Of a DNA stretch of 13,947 bases, positions 6,466 to 13,947 are shown piece by piece. The notes beneath the pieces are model-generated. The model was not told where the DNA came from. It worked only from the letters and a program-made list of their open reading frames with translations, and ran no database searches. Origin of the DNA: an uncultured Bacteroidales bacterium (GTDB lineage Bacteria; Bacteroidota; Bacteroidia; Bacteroidales; WCHB1-69); assembly GCA_900321845.1 (NCBI GenBank), contig ONXT01000176.1:1-13947 (forward strand), given 5' to 3'. The translations under genes were made by a program, and so were the position numbers. Positions within the stretch are counted from its first letter, which is position 1. The number at the start of each line of letters is the position of its first letter.

Positions 6466-7638
6466 CTATTTCACCTCATCATTGACTTCGAACTTGCTTT
6501 CGTTTTCAACCAACAGTTTGTTCAACTTATTGTAGGAGAAGACCATATAGCATTCGTAGCCGAGATAAACGATCCAACCGATGATGAAGAGTACCAGTAC
6601 GGTGGTGTGGTTGATGTAGCAGAACAAGCCTTTAACGCCAAAGAAGGTGCCCATGCTGAGCATTCCCATATCAAGGGCTGCCGTATTGGCATTAATCAAA
6701 GCGAAGAGGAACCAGAAATTGAAGCAGACAACGATACCACCGACAACCAACGACATCAGGACTTTGGCGAAGAGGTAGGCGCCCCACCAGAAACCGACGG
6801 ATTCCATTTGACCGGCATCCTTCGTTTCAGCGAGGATGGACTTGTCTCTCAGCAGGGTGTTGGTCTCGCTCAACATCTCGTTGAAAGTGGAGCAGGGCTT
6901 GAACAAGTTGTAAACAGGTATAAACCAACCGATTACAGACCACGCTTTGCTATAACGGATTTTTTGGATGCGTTGACGGAACTTCAGGGCAAAGGGCGAC
7001 GGCTGGTCAAAACCATCAGCGGACTTGCGGTTCACGTGCATCCATGGTGACAATTTATATACATTGTCCATATTCGATGCCATCCAGTAAGCGAGGAAGA
7101 TGATTTTAACAATAAAGATAATAATAGCGATGATTACCACAGCATTGAAGGATTTTAATGCGGGAACCACCGTCTTCATCTTTTGATTATAGGAGCTTTC
7201 AACAGGAACGAACGCTTCCTGATAAGCGCTCAAGGTATCTTTAATCAACGCCAATGAAGTCGAATCGTCCTTCGTGGTGGAAACCTGCTTTTGAATTTGG
7301 CCATTTCTGTCTTGAACGACCAGCTTCAGAGAGTCAACAGCCTTCTTGTTTTTCTTCTCGGCTGCGATTTTAGCGTTCAAACTATTCACTTCAGCTTCAA
7401 GTTCGCTTTTAACACTCTCATTATTAGCGATTTTCTTTTCAGTAACGTAAACTGCACGCTCAAAACGGGCGATGGAATCCTTGATTGCAGTGTATTGCGG
7501 TTTCACATTTTGGAGATCTTTGTTCAACCCATCATATTTCTTCAGTTGAACACCGATAATGACAATCAGGATGAGCAACACGGCATTCAGCACCATGGCA
7601 ATCTTACCCCACAGACTAGTATTTGCAATTTTCTTCAT
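6466..7638 (-). CDS. membrane protein: N-terminal anchor, coiled coil, DUF4328-like membrane domain
   Basis: The 390-residue product has a transmembrane helix at about 11-32, a long charged coiled-coil-prone stretch at about 33-135 (rich in K, E, N, S), a second helix at about 164-188, and a C-terminal membrane region with a WSVIGWFIPVYNLFKP motif (233-248) and further helices at about 283-315 and 344-368. The GWFIPVxNLxKP signature followed by WW-containing hydrophobic helices resembles DUF4328, a family of unknown function in bacterial inner membranes. The long N-terminal coiled coil is additional to the usual compact DUF4328 unit. The protein probably sits in the inner membrane; topology is not certain. 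It is an apparently single gene, with its own -7 box upstream and a shared terminator downstream. The first ATG fits directly before the anchor helix. Function unknown. Confidence 0.85.
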   Translation of the reverse strand: MKKIANTSLWGKIAMVLNAVLLILIVIIGVQLKKYDGLNKDLQNVKPQYTAIKDSIARFERAVYVTEKKIANNESVKSELEAEVNSLNAKIAAEKKNKKAVDSLKLVVQDRNGQIQKQVSTTKDDSTSLALIKDTLSAYQEAFVPVESSYNQKMKTVVPALKSFNAVVIIAIIIFIVKIIFLAYWMASNMDNVYKLSPWMHVNRKSADGFDQPSPFALKFRQRIQKIRYSKAWSVIGWFIPVYNLFKPCSTFNEMLSETNTLLRDKSILAETKDAGQMESVGFWWGAYLFAKVLMSLVVGGIVVCFNFWFLFALINANTAALDMGMLSMGTFFGVKGLFCYINHTTVLVLFIIGWIVYLGYECYMVFSYNKLNKLLVENESKFEVNDEVK

Positions 7639-7934
7639 ACTAAAAATTTTATATTTCTTTGATTATTAATTAATTACAATTGATAGAACGTTTATTTTTT
7701 ACAAGGGGCAAATTTACATTATTTTTCCAATAAAAGATTGAATTGAAAAAAAATAATTATTAACCTGTGAACTGAGATTGACAGGCCGCAGACAGACATC
7801 CTGTAGTGGACTGAAAATGAATGAACAGCGAACTGAATCGGGGGATGAACGGGCGAAACCCACTGATTCCCATTTCAGCTTACAAATCACATACGAGATA
7901 CGGAGGCGGAACTATCCTGAAATGCCAACAGAAA
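7639..7934. other. intergenic region between holA stop and the DUF4328-like gene
   Basis: The left half (7639-7770) is very AT-rich and contains the candidate promoter at 7709-7716. The right half (about 7775-7930) has a more balanced base composition, but I find no credible gene in it: the only plus-strand frame starts with TTG at 7778 and runs into holA with a low-complexity, arginine/threonine-rich translation that resembles no family I know. No strong terminator for holA is visible; a weak imperfect stem (GAATC near 7838 with GATTC near 7865) lacks a U tract. Confidence 0.45.
7709..7716 (-). promoter_or_regulatory. -7 box upstream of the DUF4328-like gene
   Basis: On the minus strand TAAATTTG matches TAnnTTTG exactly. 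It lies about 70 bases upstream of the ATG at 7638, leaving an AT-rich leader. No TTTG at the expected -33 position; the surrounding sequence is so AT-rich that chance matches are plausible. Confidence 0.45.
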
Positions 7935-8936
7935 TCAATGTAAAATCCTATAAACCAACTCTTTATACAATTCTGCCTCTTCCACTGAATTGTCAACACC
8001 CTTGGCGCGCGCATCAAATTCGCGAAGGGTGGAGATGATTTTGATTAGCGAGACGGGGGAATACTCCATGGCGATATGGGCATGTCGCTGAAGCTGCGCT
8101 GGAGACTGCCTGTTGCCGAACAACGCACGCTGTTCTTCCAGGTCTTTTTTCGGAGCGAAGTGAAAGCTCAATAAGGCATTATAGTAGCTGTAGAGGCTGG
8201 CGATGGCAGCTATGATGGAGTTGCTCTTGATGTTCTGACCGAAAACATCCACGATTTTGTAAGCTAACGCGGCTTTGCGCGCAACCAGCGCATCGCGAAG
8301 CGCGAACACATTGTACTGATTGCTGATTCCGATGAATTTTTCCACCACTTCGGGAGTGATTTCGCTGCCTTCGGGCACGAAAATCTTCAGTTTGAAAAAT
8401 TCATTGTCGATGCGGGAGAGGTCGTTGCCAATATGCTCCGCAATGAGCTCGGCGGTTTGCTGCGAGATTTTGTAGTTGTGCTCTTTCGCACAGGTCTCCA
8501 CCCACTTTCCAAGATTGTAATCTGGCACTTTGGGCGATTCAAAGACTACACCCGTCTTGTCGAAGGCGGCGGTAAGCTCGGCTTTGGGCTTGACGTACTT
8601 ATAGCAGATGACCAATATCGTGCTGGGGGACGGGTTTTTCGCGTATACTTTCAGCGCGTCCAGGTTCGGCCAGCCCTTGGCCTCCTTTGCAATCACCACC
8701 CGTTTTTCCGAACCGAAAGGGAACTCCTTCGCACTGGCCACCACCTCGTCAATCTCAGTGTCTTTCGCATAAAACACTACCTGATTGAAGTCGCGGCTGG
8801 CTTCATCGATGACATTCTCCTCTATATAACGGGAAATTTTGTCGATATACAACGGCTCCTCGCCCGCGAGGAAATAGACGGGCGCATACTCCTTCTTTTG
8901 CAGTTGGGACATGATGTCCTTGAAAGTGGCTTTCAT
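7935..8936 (-). CDS. holA: DNA polymerase III subunit delta
   Basis: The 333-residue product is the delta subunit of the clamp loader, which opens the beta sliding clamp during replication. The N-terminus MKATFKDIMSQ is followed by YAPVYFLAGEEPLYID, the typical HolA opening in which the AAA-like fold lacks a functional Walker A motif. Middle and C-terminal parts include the conserved stretch around AEHIGNDLSRIDNEFFKL and a helical C-terminal domain with SPAQLQRHAHIAMEYS. Length matches the family. I chose ATG at 8936 because residues before it in a longer possible frame (from 9032) lie wholly within tsaD and do not resemble HolA. The tsaD stop TGA and this ATG are separated by one base (TGA-T-ATG), which indicates co-transcription and probably translational coupling. 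Confidence 0.93.
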   Translation of the reverse strand: MKATFKDIMSQLQKKEYAPVYFLAGEEPLYIDKISRYIEENVIDEASRDFNQVVFYAKDTEIDEVVASAKEFPFGSEKRVVIAKEAKGWPNLDALKVYAKNPSPSTILVICYKYVKPKAELTAAFDKTGVVFESPKVPDYNLGKWVETCAKEHNYKISQQTAELIAEHIGNDLSRIDNEFFKLKIFVPEGSEITPEVVEKFIGISNQYNVFALRDALVARKAALAYKIVDVFGQNIKSNSIIAAIASLYSYYNALLSFHFAPKKDLEEQRALFGNRQSPAQLQRHAHIAMEYSPVSLIKIISTLREFDARAKGVDNSVEEAELYKELVYRILH

Positions 8937-8937
8937 A

Positions 8938-9969
8938 TCAGTCTTGTAATTTGGCGCGTGCGGCGGAATAGGGTGCCGCATAGATGGTGGAAAAATCGTT
9001 TTTAAGGTATTTGAAATAGCCGCACACGGCAATCATGGCGGCATTGTCGGTGGTCAGGTCGATGGTGGGGACGAACAGACGGCGATGGTACTTGTCGGCC
9101 AGTGCCTGCATGGCATTGCGCAATCCGCTGTTGGCGGAAACGCCGCCGGCTATCACCAAATCACGGCAGTCGGTCTGCTGCAGAGCCTTTTCCACCTTGT
9201 TGCCCAAGGATTTGACGATGGCATACTGCATCGACGCCGCCAAATCGGCCTTGTTTTCTTCAATGAAATTCGGATTTTCCTTCAAATTGTCACGGACGAA
9301 ATAGAGGAAGGAGGTCTTCAGGCCGCTGAAACTGTAGTCCAGGCCGGGCAGATGGGCGATGGAGAACTGGAAACGCTTCGGGTCGCCCTCCTTCGCCAGT
9401 TTGTCGATGACAGGGCCGCCCGGATAAGGGAGCCCGAGAATCTTGGCTGCCTTGTCGAAGGCTTCGCCGGCGGCATCGTCGATGGTGCGGCCGAGTGTTT
9501 CCATATCGAAATAGTCGTTCACCTTCAACAGGAGCGTATGTCCGCCGGAAACGGTCAGACAAAGGAACGGGAAGACGGGTTTGTCCTTTTTTTCTCCGAT
9601 TTTTTCCAAAAAATTAGCCAGAACATGCGCTTGGAGATGGTCAACCTCAATCAGCGGAAGTCCCAAACTATAAGCCATCGCCTTTGCAAATGAGCTTCCA
9701 ACGAGCAGTGAGCCGAGCAATCCGGGACCATTCGTATAGGCAATCGCAGATATTTGATTTTTGTGTATCTTTGCACGCTTAAGTGCGGTGTCAATCACCG
9801 GGATGATATTTTGCTGATGTGCACGCGAGGCGAGCTCAGGGACAACCCCTCCGTACTCTGCGTGAACCTTCTGAGAAGCAATGACATTTGACAAAATGGA
9901 AGTGCCGTCGATCACAGCAGCCGAAGTATCATCGCAAGAGGATTCCACACCAAGAATATAAACGGACAT
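8938..9969 (-). CDS. tsaD: tRNA N6-adenosine threonylcarbamoyltransferase TsaD
   Basis: The 343-residue protein transfers the threonylcarbamoyl group from TC-AMP to A37 of tRNAs reading ANN codons (t6A), working with TsaB and TsaE in bacteria. It belongs to the Kae1/TsaD ASKHA family. Visible signatures are YILGVESSCDDTSAAV (4-19), VPELASRAH (43-51), the GPGLLGSL loop (81-88), metal ligands H111 and H115 (DHLQAH) with D308 (TTDNAAM), the VSGGHT phosphate loop (140-145) and the AGGVSANSGLR loop (274-284). All look intact. The start at 9969 gives the standard MSVYILGVESS N-terminus; a longer frame from 10266 would run antisense through tamB. It heads a two-gene unit with holA, one base apart, and faces tamB with only 12 bases between start codons. 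Confidence 0.97.
   Translation of the reverse strand: MSVYILGVESSCDDTSAAVIDGTSILSNVIASQKVHAEYGGVVPELASRAHQQNIIPVIDTALKRAKIHKNQISAIAYTNGPGLLGSLLVGSSFAKAMAYSLGLPLIEVDHLQAHVLANFLEKIGEKKDKPVFPFLCLTVSGGHTLLLKVNDYFDMETLGRTIDDAAGEAFDKAAKILGLPYPGGPVIDKLAKEGDPKRFQFSIAHLPGLDYSFSGLKTSFLYFVRDNLKENPNFIEENKADLAASMQYAIVKSLGNKVEKALQQTDCRDLVIAGGVSANSGLRNAMQALADKYHRRLFVPTIDLTTDNAAMIAVCGYFKYLKNDFSTIYAAPYSAARAKLQD
9766..9773 (+). promoter_or_regulatory. candidate plus-strand -7 box inside tsaD (possible tamB promoter)
   Basis: TATCTTTG on the plus strand matches TAnnTTTG exactly, antisense to tsaD codons for LKRAKIHK. It is embedded in a 15-base sequence (9765-9779) identical to the one holding the promoter box at 2282-2289. 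It would give tamB an about 200-base leader ending at the TTG at 9982. No TTTG lies at the proper -33 spacing. No better consensus match is seen between here and the tamB start. Confidence 0.35.
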
Positions 9970-9981
9970 AACGTTAGAAAT

Positions 9982-12900
9982 TTGAGTCGCAAAAGTACGA
10001 AAATAATAAAGATAATTCTCATCGTCCTCGGAAGTTTTCTCGCCCTGGACCTGACGATTGTGGGATTGCTTTTCGTACCCCCCATCCAGAACAAAGTGGT
10101 GGACATGGTCACCGGCATGTTGTCGGAGAAATGGCACAGCGAGATTCATATCGGAAGCGTTTACATCACCCCCACTTTGAAAGCGAAGGTCAACGACTTC
10201 GCCATCCGCGACCACCACGGCAACGACATGATTGCCGCCGAACAGCTCCAAACCCGCATCACGCAACTCAAAGTCTCACCGGTTCACCTCTGCTTCGGCA
10301 CCATCGAAGGGGATAAAGTGAAGGTCGTCGTACGCAAATACAAAGGAGACGACGCGGTGAACATCTCCATTTGGGCCAAGAATTTCGCGAAAAAGAAAAA
10401 GAACCCGAAACCGTTCAAGATGAACGCGAAATCCATCATCCTGAAGGACGCCTATTTCCTCTATGCCAATGACGAGAAGAGATTGGCCGACCACGGCAAC
10501 GAGATGGACTACGCTTTCTTTGAAATCAAGGACATTGACTGGACTCTGAACCAGTTTGCGCTCGTCGGCTCGGACATTTCCGCCGACTTCGAGCGGATGT
10601 CGTTCAAGCAATACTCCGGCTTCCAACTGATGGATTTGGTTTGCAAATTCCACATCAGCGGGCAAGGGCTTTCGATGAAAGACGCGACGGTAATCACCCC
10701 CACCTCTCGCGTACACATGGATTTTGCCTTTGACTATGACACATGGAAGGACTTCGGCGACTTTTTGAACAAAATCAAGATCAACGCAGATGTCCGTCCT
10801 TCCACGTTCGACACCCGCGACATCGGCTTTTTCGCCCCTAAAACCGCCGGAATGGACAATCTCCTTTCATTTCAATGCAAAGTATCAGGCCCCATCAATG
10901 ATTTGAAAATCAACGATTTGGATGCACACTTCGGCGAAAGCACCCATCTAATCGGCAATTTGTCATTGCAAAACATCACCGATTTCTTCAACGCGGACAT
11001 TCACGCAAAATTAGAGAAAAACGAGATCAACTTGGCTGACATCCAGCAATTTAAATTGCCTAACGGCAAAACCATCGCGCTTCCTGATTTCCTAAAGAAC
11101 CTCGGAACGGCAACCGCCGATATCGCCTACGACGGCATCATCTCCCAGAAGTTCACGGCGGTAGCGGATGTCAACACTGCAGCGGGGCAATTATCCGCCA
11201 ATATCGACGCCGCCCCGCATGTGGATGACGATGGCGTTGACTATGTGGCGGATGTCCAATCATCCGGCATCAACATCCGCAAGCTTTTCCCCAAGGCGAA
11301 ATTGTTCGGGCATACTGCCATGCACGTGAAGGCGAAAGGACAAATCGGCGACATGCACAACGCGGCCAACACGTTGACGGCAGACGCCACCGCCCACATC
11401 CCTCACATTACACTCAAGGGCTATTCTCTCAAAAATGTTTATGCCAAAGGCACGTATCATGGCAAGAAGCTCAAGGCGGAGGCGACCATTCGCGACAAGA
11501 ACTGCGACCTCGCCGTATCGGGCGATGTCAACTTCGCCCACAAACGGAAGGAGTACAACCTCGAAGCCTCCATCAACCACATCTACGCCAACCGCATTTT
11601 CGGCCATCTCGCTCCTATTGACAGCAACACCAAGGACGGAATGGAGAAATTCATCCGCTACGTGCAGTTGCATCCTGAGATTTTCTTGGCTTTCGAGTCG
11701 GCCGGATGCTCGCTTTCGGGCTCAAACTTACGCGACCTCGCCGGCAACATCTACATTGACAACATTGAATATCAACAGGATAATAAAACATTCCAGACAG
11801 AAAGACTCCGCTTGGCCCTCCTTCCGCAAGAAGACTACCAAACCATCCGCTTCACCTCCGACATCCTAAACGCAACCTTGACCACCAACCACGAACTGAA
11901 GGAGATTCCCAATAAAATCATTGACATCGCCTACGCCTACTGCGGGAACCTGCTTCCGGAACGCAAGAACACCGGCAAAATCTGTGCGGGACCTGCCGAA
12001 GGAGAACCCACACATTTCCTTGATTTAGAGGCGACTGCATACGACCTTGAACCCATTCTCAGCATTTTTGTCCCCTCCATCCAGGTAGGTGAAAACGCCC
12101 AAATCCATATCCGGACCGATGAACAGCACACCGACGACCTCGTTTCCATCAATCTGCCGATGTTATCCATTAAAGACAAAGCAGTGGTCAACAATTTGGA
12201 CTTCAAGGGCAAGCAGAACGATGCGGGGAAAATGGTCGTGGATGCCACCGTTGGCAACGTTTCGATTGGAGAAAAGGGGAATTTCGCCTTTGACGCCATC
12301 ACGCTGAAAAGCACCGTCGGGGCGAACCATCTGGAGTACGATCTGGGATGGCAGAACCCCTCTGTGATTTCAGACCGCCGTTCCAAATTGGGCGGCATGG
12401 TTGACTTTCCAAGCAAAGGTGTCATCAGAACCCGCGTCACGGAGTCGGAAGTATATGTGAAAGAGCTGCCGATTGGCATCAACGACCAGAATCTTGTCAG
12501 CATCAACCACGGCGAGGTGAGCATCGAAAACCTCATCCTCTCCACCTTGGAAAGCAAAATCGACGTGAACGGCCATCTCGGGAACGGGCGCGACAGTCTG
12601 GTCGCCATATTGGAAAACGTTGACATCGACCTCGTGAACCAGATCCTTAAAAGCGACAAGATGGCCTTGGACGGGAATCTGACCGCCAACTTGCAAGTAC
12701 GCAGCCGCAACGGGCGACGCGGCATATTCGGAACCGCCTTCGTGAAGGGGTTCAGCTTCAATGACGAAAACTTTGGCGACTTGTATGCAGCCGCCTTGCT
12801 GCCTTCCGACAAGAACATTCACTTCCGGGGCGGGCTCATCAATCCGTCTTTTCTGCCAGAGGATGCAGGGCCGAACAATTACACCTACAAAGACTTTGAA

Positions 12901-13947
12901 AAGCAAGAGGGCATCAATGCCATATTATACGGCAAATTCGATATGGAGAAAAAAGAGTTGCGGGCCACCGCCGACATTGACACGCTGCGTCTCTCTTTCA
13001 TCGAACCTTTCCTCGCCTCGTTCAGCAACACATTTCAAGGGAATGCCTCCGGCAAGATCGACTTTGTGCTCAACAAAGACTCCATGTACTTTGATGGACA
13101 AGCACTCGTGCGACATGCCATCATGGGAATCAGTCCGCTCAACGCCCTGTATATCATTGAAAACCAAACCATTGATTTCGACAAGGATGGATTTACATTC
13201 AACAATATGGATTTGAAGGATCCCTTTGAGAACCACGCCACGCTCAACGGATACATTCATCACAACAAATTCCAGGATTTGGATTTAAATCTGAGCATCA
13301 AAACTCCTAAGATACTGGTACTCAACACAAAGCAGGGCGGCGAATCTCCATTCTACGGGACGGGCTACGTATCGGGCGATGTAGCGATTTACGGCAACAC
13401 ACAAAAGCTGTACTTTTCCGGACAGAATCTGGCGACTGAAAAGGGGACAGTTTTCGGGCTGCCCATCAGTTTTGCCGACAAGGTTTCCGAATCCGATGTC
13501 ATCACTTTTACTGTGGACACCTCGCTGCTTGTGGAAGCCGCCAACGAGATGCCCCCCACGTCAAACATGGAGATGGATTTCGATTTCACCTTCAAGGTGA
13601 CTCCGGCGGCAGACATCAAATTGGACCTTGATTTGTCGGCCTTTGGCGGCACCATCAAAACGAAGGGTGACGGTACCATCCATTTCAAGTACAATACGAA
13701 ATCCGATATCAGCATCCTTGGCGATGTGGAGTTGCAGAAGGGTTCGTTCATGATGAGTTTCGCCAATGTCATCAACAAGAAATTCGAGCTGATGCCCGGC
13801 GGTGTCGTCTCGTTCGGCGGCTCCTTGGACGACATTAATATTAATGTACAGGCGCAATACTCCACCACGGCCGCCCTATCCGATTTGCTCGGTGCCGACA
13901 ACGCGAACTCCCGCCAGATGCCCGTAAAAACGTTTTTGAAATTCAAC
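9982..13947 (+). CDS. tamB: TamB-family translocation/assembly module protein (3' end beyond window)
   Basis: An uninterrupted 1322-codon frame runs from TTG at 9982 to the window edge; no ATG or GTG is available before the membrane anchor, and the first in-frame ATG (10099) would delete it. Residues about 8-32 form a single signal-anchor helix (IILIVLGSFLALDLTIVGLLF), after which the protein is a long run of beta-rich AsmA/TamB-like segments. The last part (from about residue 1110, YGTGYVSGDVAIYGN, to the edge) matches the C-terminal TamB domain (DUF490), including EKGTVFGLPIS, the LQKGSFMMSFANVINKKFEL block and the SLDDININVQAQYSTTAALSDLL block. Family members span the periplasm as a hydrophobic groove between inner and outer membranes and support outer-membrane protein assembly or phospholipid transport. 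Roughly the last hundred or more residues, including the final beta-segment, should lie beyond the window. Pairing back-to-back with tsaD matches an arrangement I recall in other Bacteroidota. Confidence 0.88.
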   Translation, partial: MSRKSTKIIKIILIVLGSFLALDLTIVGLLFVPPIQNKVVDMVTGMLSEKWHSEIHIGSVYITPTLKAKVNDFAIRDHHGNDMIAAEQLQTRITQLKVSPVHLCFGTIEGDKVKVVVRKYKGDDAVNISIWAKNFAKKKKNPKPFKMNAKSIILKDAYFLYANDEKRLADHGNEMDYAFFEIKDIDWTLNQFALVGSDISADFERMSFKQYSGFQLMDLVCKFHISGQGLSMKDATVITPTSRVHMDFAFDYDTWKDFGDFLNKIKINADVRPSTFDTRDIGFFAPKTAGMDNLLSFQCKVSGPINDLKINDLDAHFGESTHLIGNLSLQNITDFFNADIHAKLEKNEINLADIQQFKLPNGKTIALPDFLKNLGTATADIAYDGIISQKFTAVADVNTAAGQLSANIDAAPHVDDDGVDYVADVQSSGINIRKLFPKAKLFGHTAMHVKAKGQIGDMHNAANTLTADATAHIPHITLKGYSLKNVYAKGTYHGKKLKAEATIRDKNCDLAVSGDVNFAHKRKEYNLEASINHIYANRIFGHLAPIDSNTKDGMEKFIRYVQLHPEIFLAFESAGCSLSGSNLRDLAGNIYIDNIEYQQDNKTFQTERLRLALLPQEDYQTIRFTSDILNATLTTNHELKEIPNKIIDIAYAYCGNLLPERKNTGKICAGPAEGEPTHFLDLEATAYDLEPILSIFVPSIQVGENAQIHIRTDEQHTDDLVSINLPMLSIKDKAVVNNLDFKGKQNDAGKMVVDATVGNVSIGEKGNFAFDAITLKSTVGANHLEYDLGWQNPSVISDRRSKLGGMVDFPSKGVIRTRVTESEVYVKELPIGINDQNLVSINHGEVSIENLILSTLESKIDVNGHLGNGRDSLVAILENVDIDLVNQILKSDKMALDGNLTANLQVRSRNGRRGIFGTAFVKGFSFNDENFGDLYAAALLPSDKNIHFRGGLINPSFLPEDAGPNNYTYKDFEKQEGINAILYGKFDMEKKELRATADIDTLRLSFIEPFLASFSNTFQGNASGKIDFVLNKDSMYFDGQALVRHAIMGISPLNALYIIENQTIDFDKDGFTFNNMDLKDPFENHATLNGYIHHNKFQDLDLNLSIKTPKILVLNTKQGGESPFYGTGYVSGDVAIYGNTQKLYFSGQNLATEKGTVFGLPISFADKVSESDVITFTVDTSLLVEAANEMPPTSNMEMDFDFTFKVTPAADIKLDLDLSAFGGTIKTKGDGTIHFKYNTKSDISILGDVELQKGSFMMSFANVINKKFELMPGGVVSFGGSLDDININVQAQYSTTAALSDLLGADNANSRQMPVKTFLKFN
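9990..9997 (-). promoter_or_regulatory. -7 box of the tsaD-holA promoter, within the tamB 5' codons
   Basis: On the minus strand TACTTTTG matches TAnnTTTG exactly and lies 20 bases upstream of the tsaD ATG (9969), the same short distance seen for the box at 2282. It overlaps the first codons of tamB on the opposite strand. The -33 element is not clear. Confidence 0.55.

Noticed and set aside
7778..8038. 86-codon plus-strand frame starting with TTG
   Set aside because: It overlaps the 3' end of holA in antisense, and its arginine/threonine-rich translation has no recognisable domain.
8937..9032. Extended start for holA
   Set aside because: The added 32 residues lie entirely inside tsaD, are proline- and basic-rich and do not match HolA, whereas ATG at 8936 gives the normal N-terminus.
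9970..10266. Extended start for tsaD on the minus strand
   Set aside because: The extra 99 residues run antisense to tamB and precede the invariant TsaD N-terminus, and the tsaD promoter box lies inside them.
11937..12818. 293-codon minus-strand open frame, with another at 12370-12906
   Set aside because: Both are antisense to the continuous tamB frame, overlap each other in different frames and show serine/arginine/proline-rich or histidine/valine-rich shadow composition.

Overview
The window reads as a chromosomal segment of a member of the Bacteroidota, most likely order Bacteroidales. The evidence is a porX gene (regulator of the type IX secretion system, T9SS), a Bacteroidota-type TamB, exported thioredoxin-like proteins of the large-N-terminal-domain type common in this phylum, several -7 promoter boxes matching TAnnTTTG, and AT-rich translation starts without strong Shine-Dalgarno sequences. 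Both ends are open: the first gene lacks its start and the last lacks its end.

Layout from left to right. (1) 1-196: C-terminal tail of an Rpn/PD-(D/E)XK-transposase-like protein (+). (2) A shared bidirectional terminator (235-270) and a tRNA-Val(UAC) gene on the minus strand (277-351) with its promoter box. (3) porX (minus, 580-2130), a response regulator fused to a PglZ/alkaline-phosphatase-superfamily domain. (4) Divergent from porX, a plus-strand operon: two tandem paralogous exported thioredoxin-fold proteins (2312-3493 and 3490-4986, overlapping by ATGA) followed 14 bases later by hisS (5001-6353), closed by a bidirectional hairpin terminator (6410-6447). (5) Converging on that terminator, a minus-strand membrane protein with an N-terminal anchor, a periplasmic or cytosolic coiled coil and a DUF4328-like membrane domain (6466-7638). 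(6) A minus-strand pair tsaD (8938-9969) and holA (7935-8936), one base apart. (7) Head-to-head with tsaD, a 3966-base open 5' portion of tamB (+, from 9982 to the window end), starting with an apparent TTG codon and the only membrane anchor of the protein.

Functionally this is mostly core housekeeping (tRNA, histidyl-tRNA synthetase, t6A modification, DNA polymerase III delta) interleaved with envelope biology (T9SS regulation, periplasmic thiol chemistry, TamB-type lipid/protein transport to the outer membrane). I see no CRISPR array, insertion sequence, prophage or obvious novel defence system. The points most worth a second look are the divergent tsaD/tamB junction with promoters nested in coding sequence, a 15-base promoter-like sequence duplicated inside tsaD, the CDDC/CPTC thioredoxin pair, and the coiled-coil/DUF4328 membrane protein.
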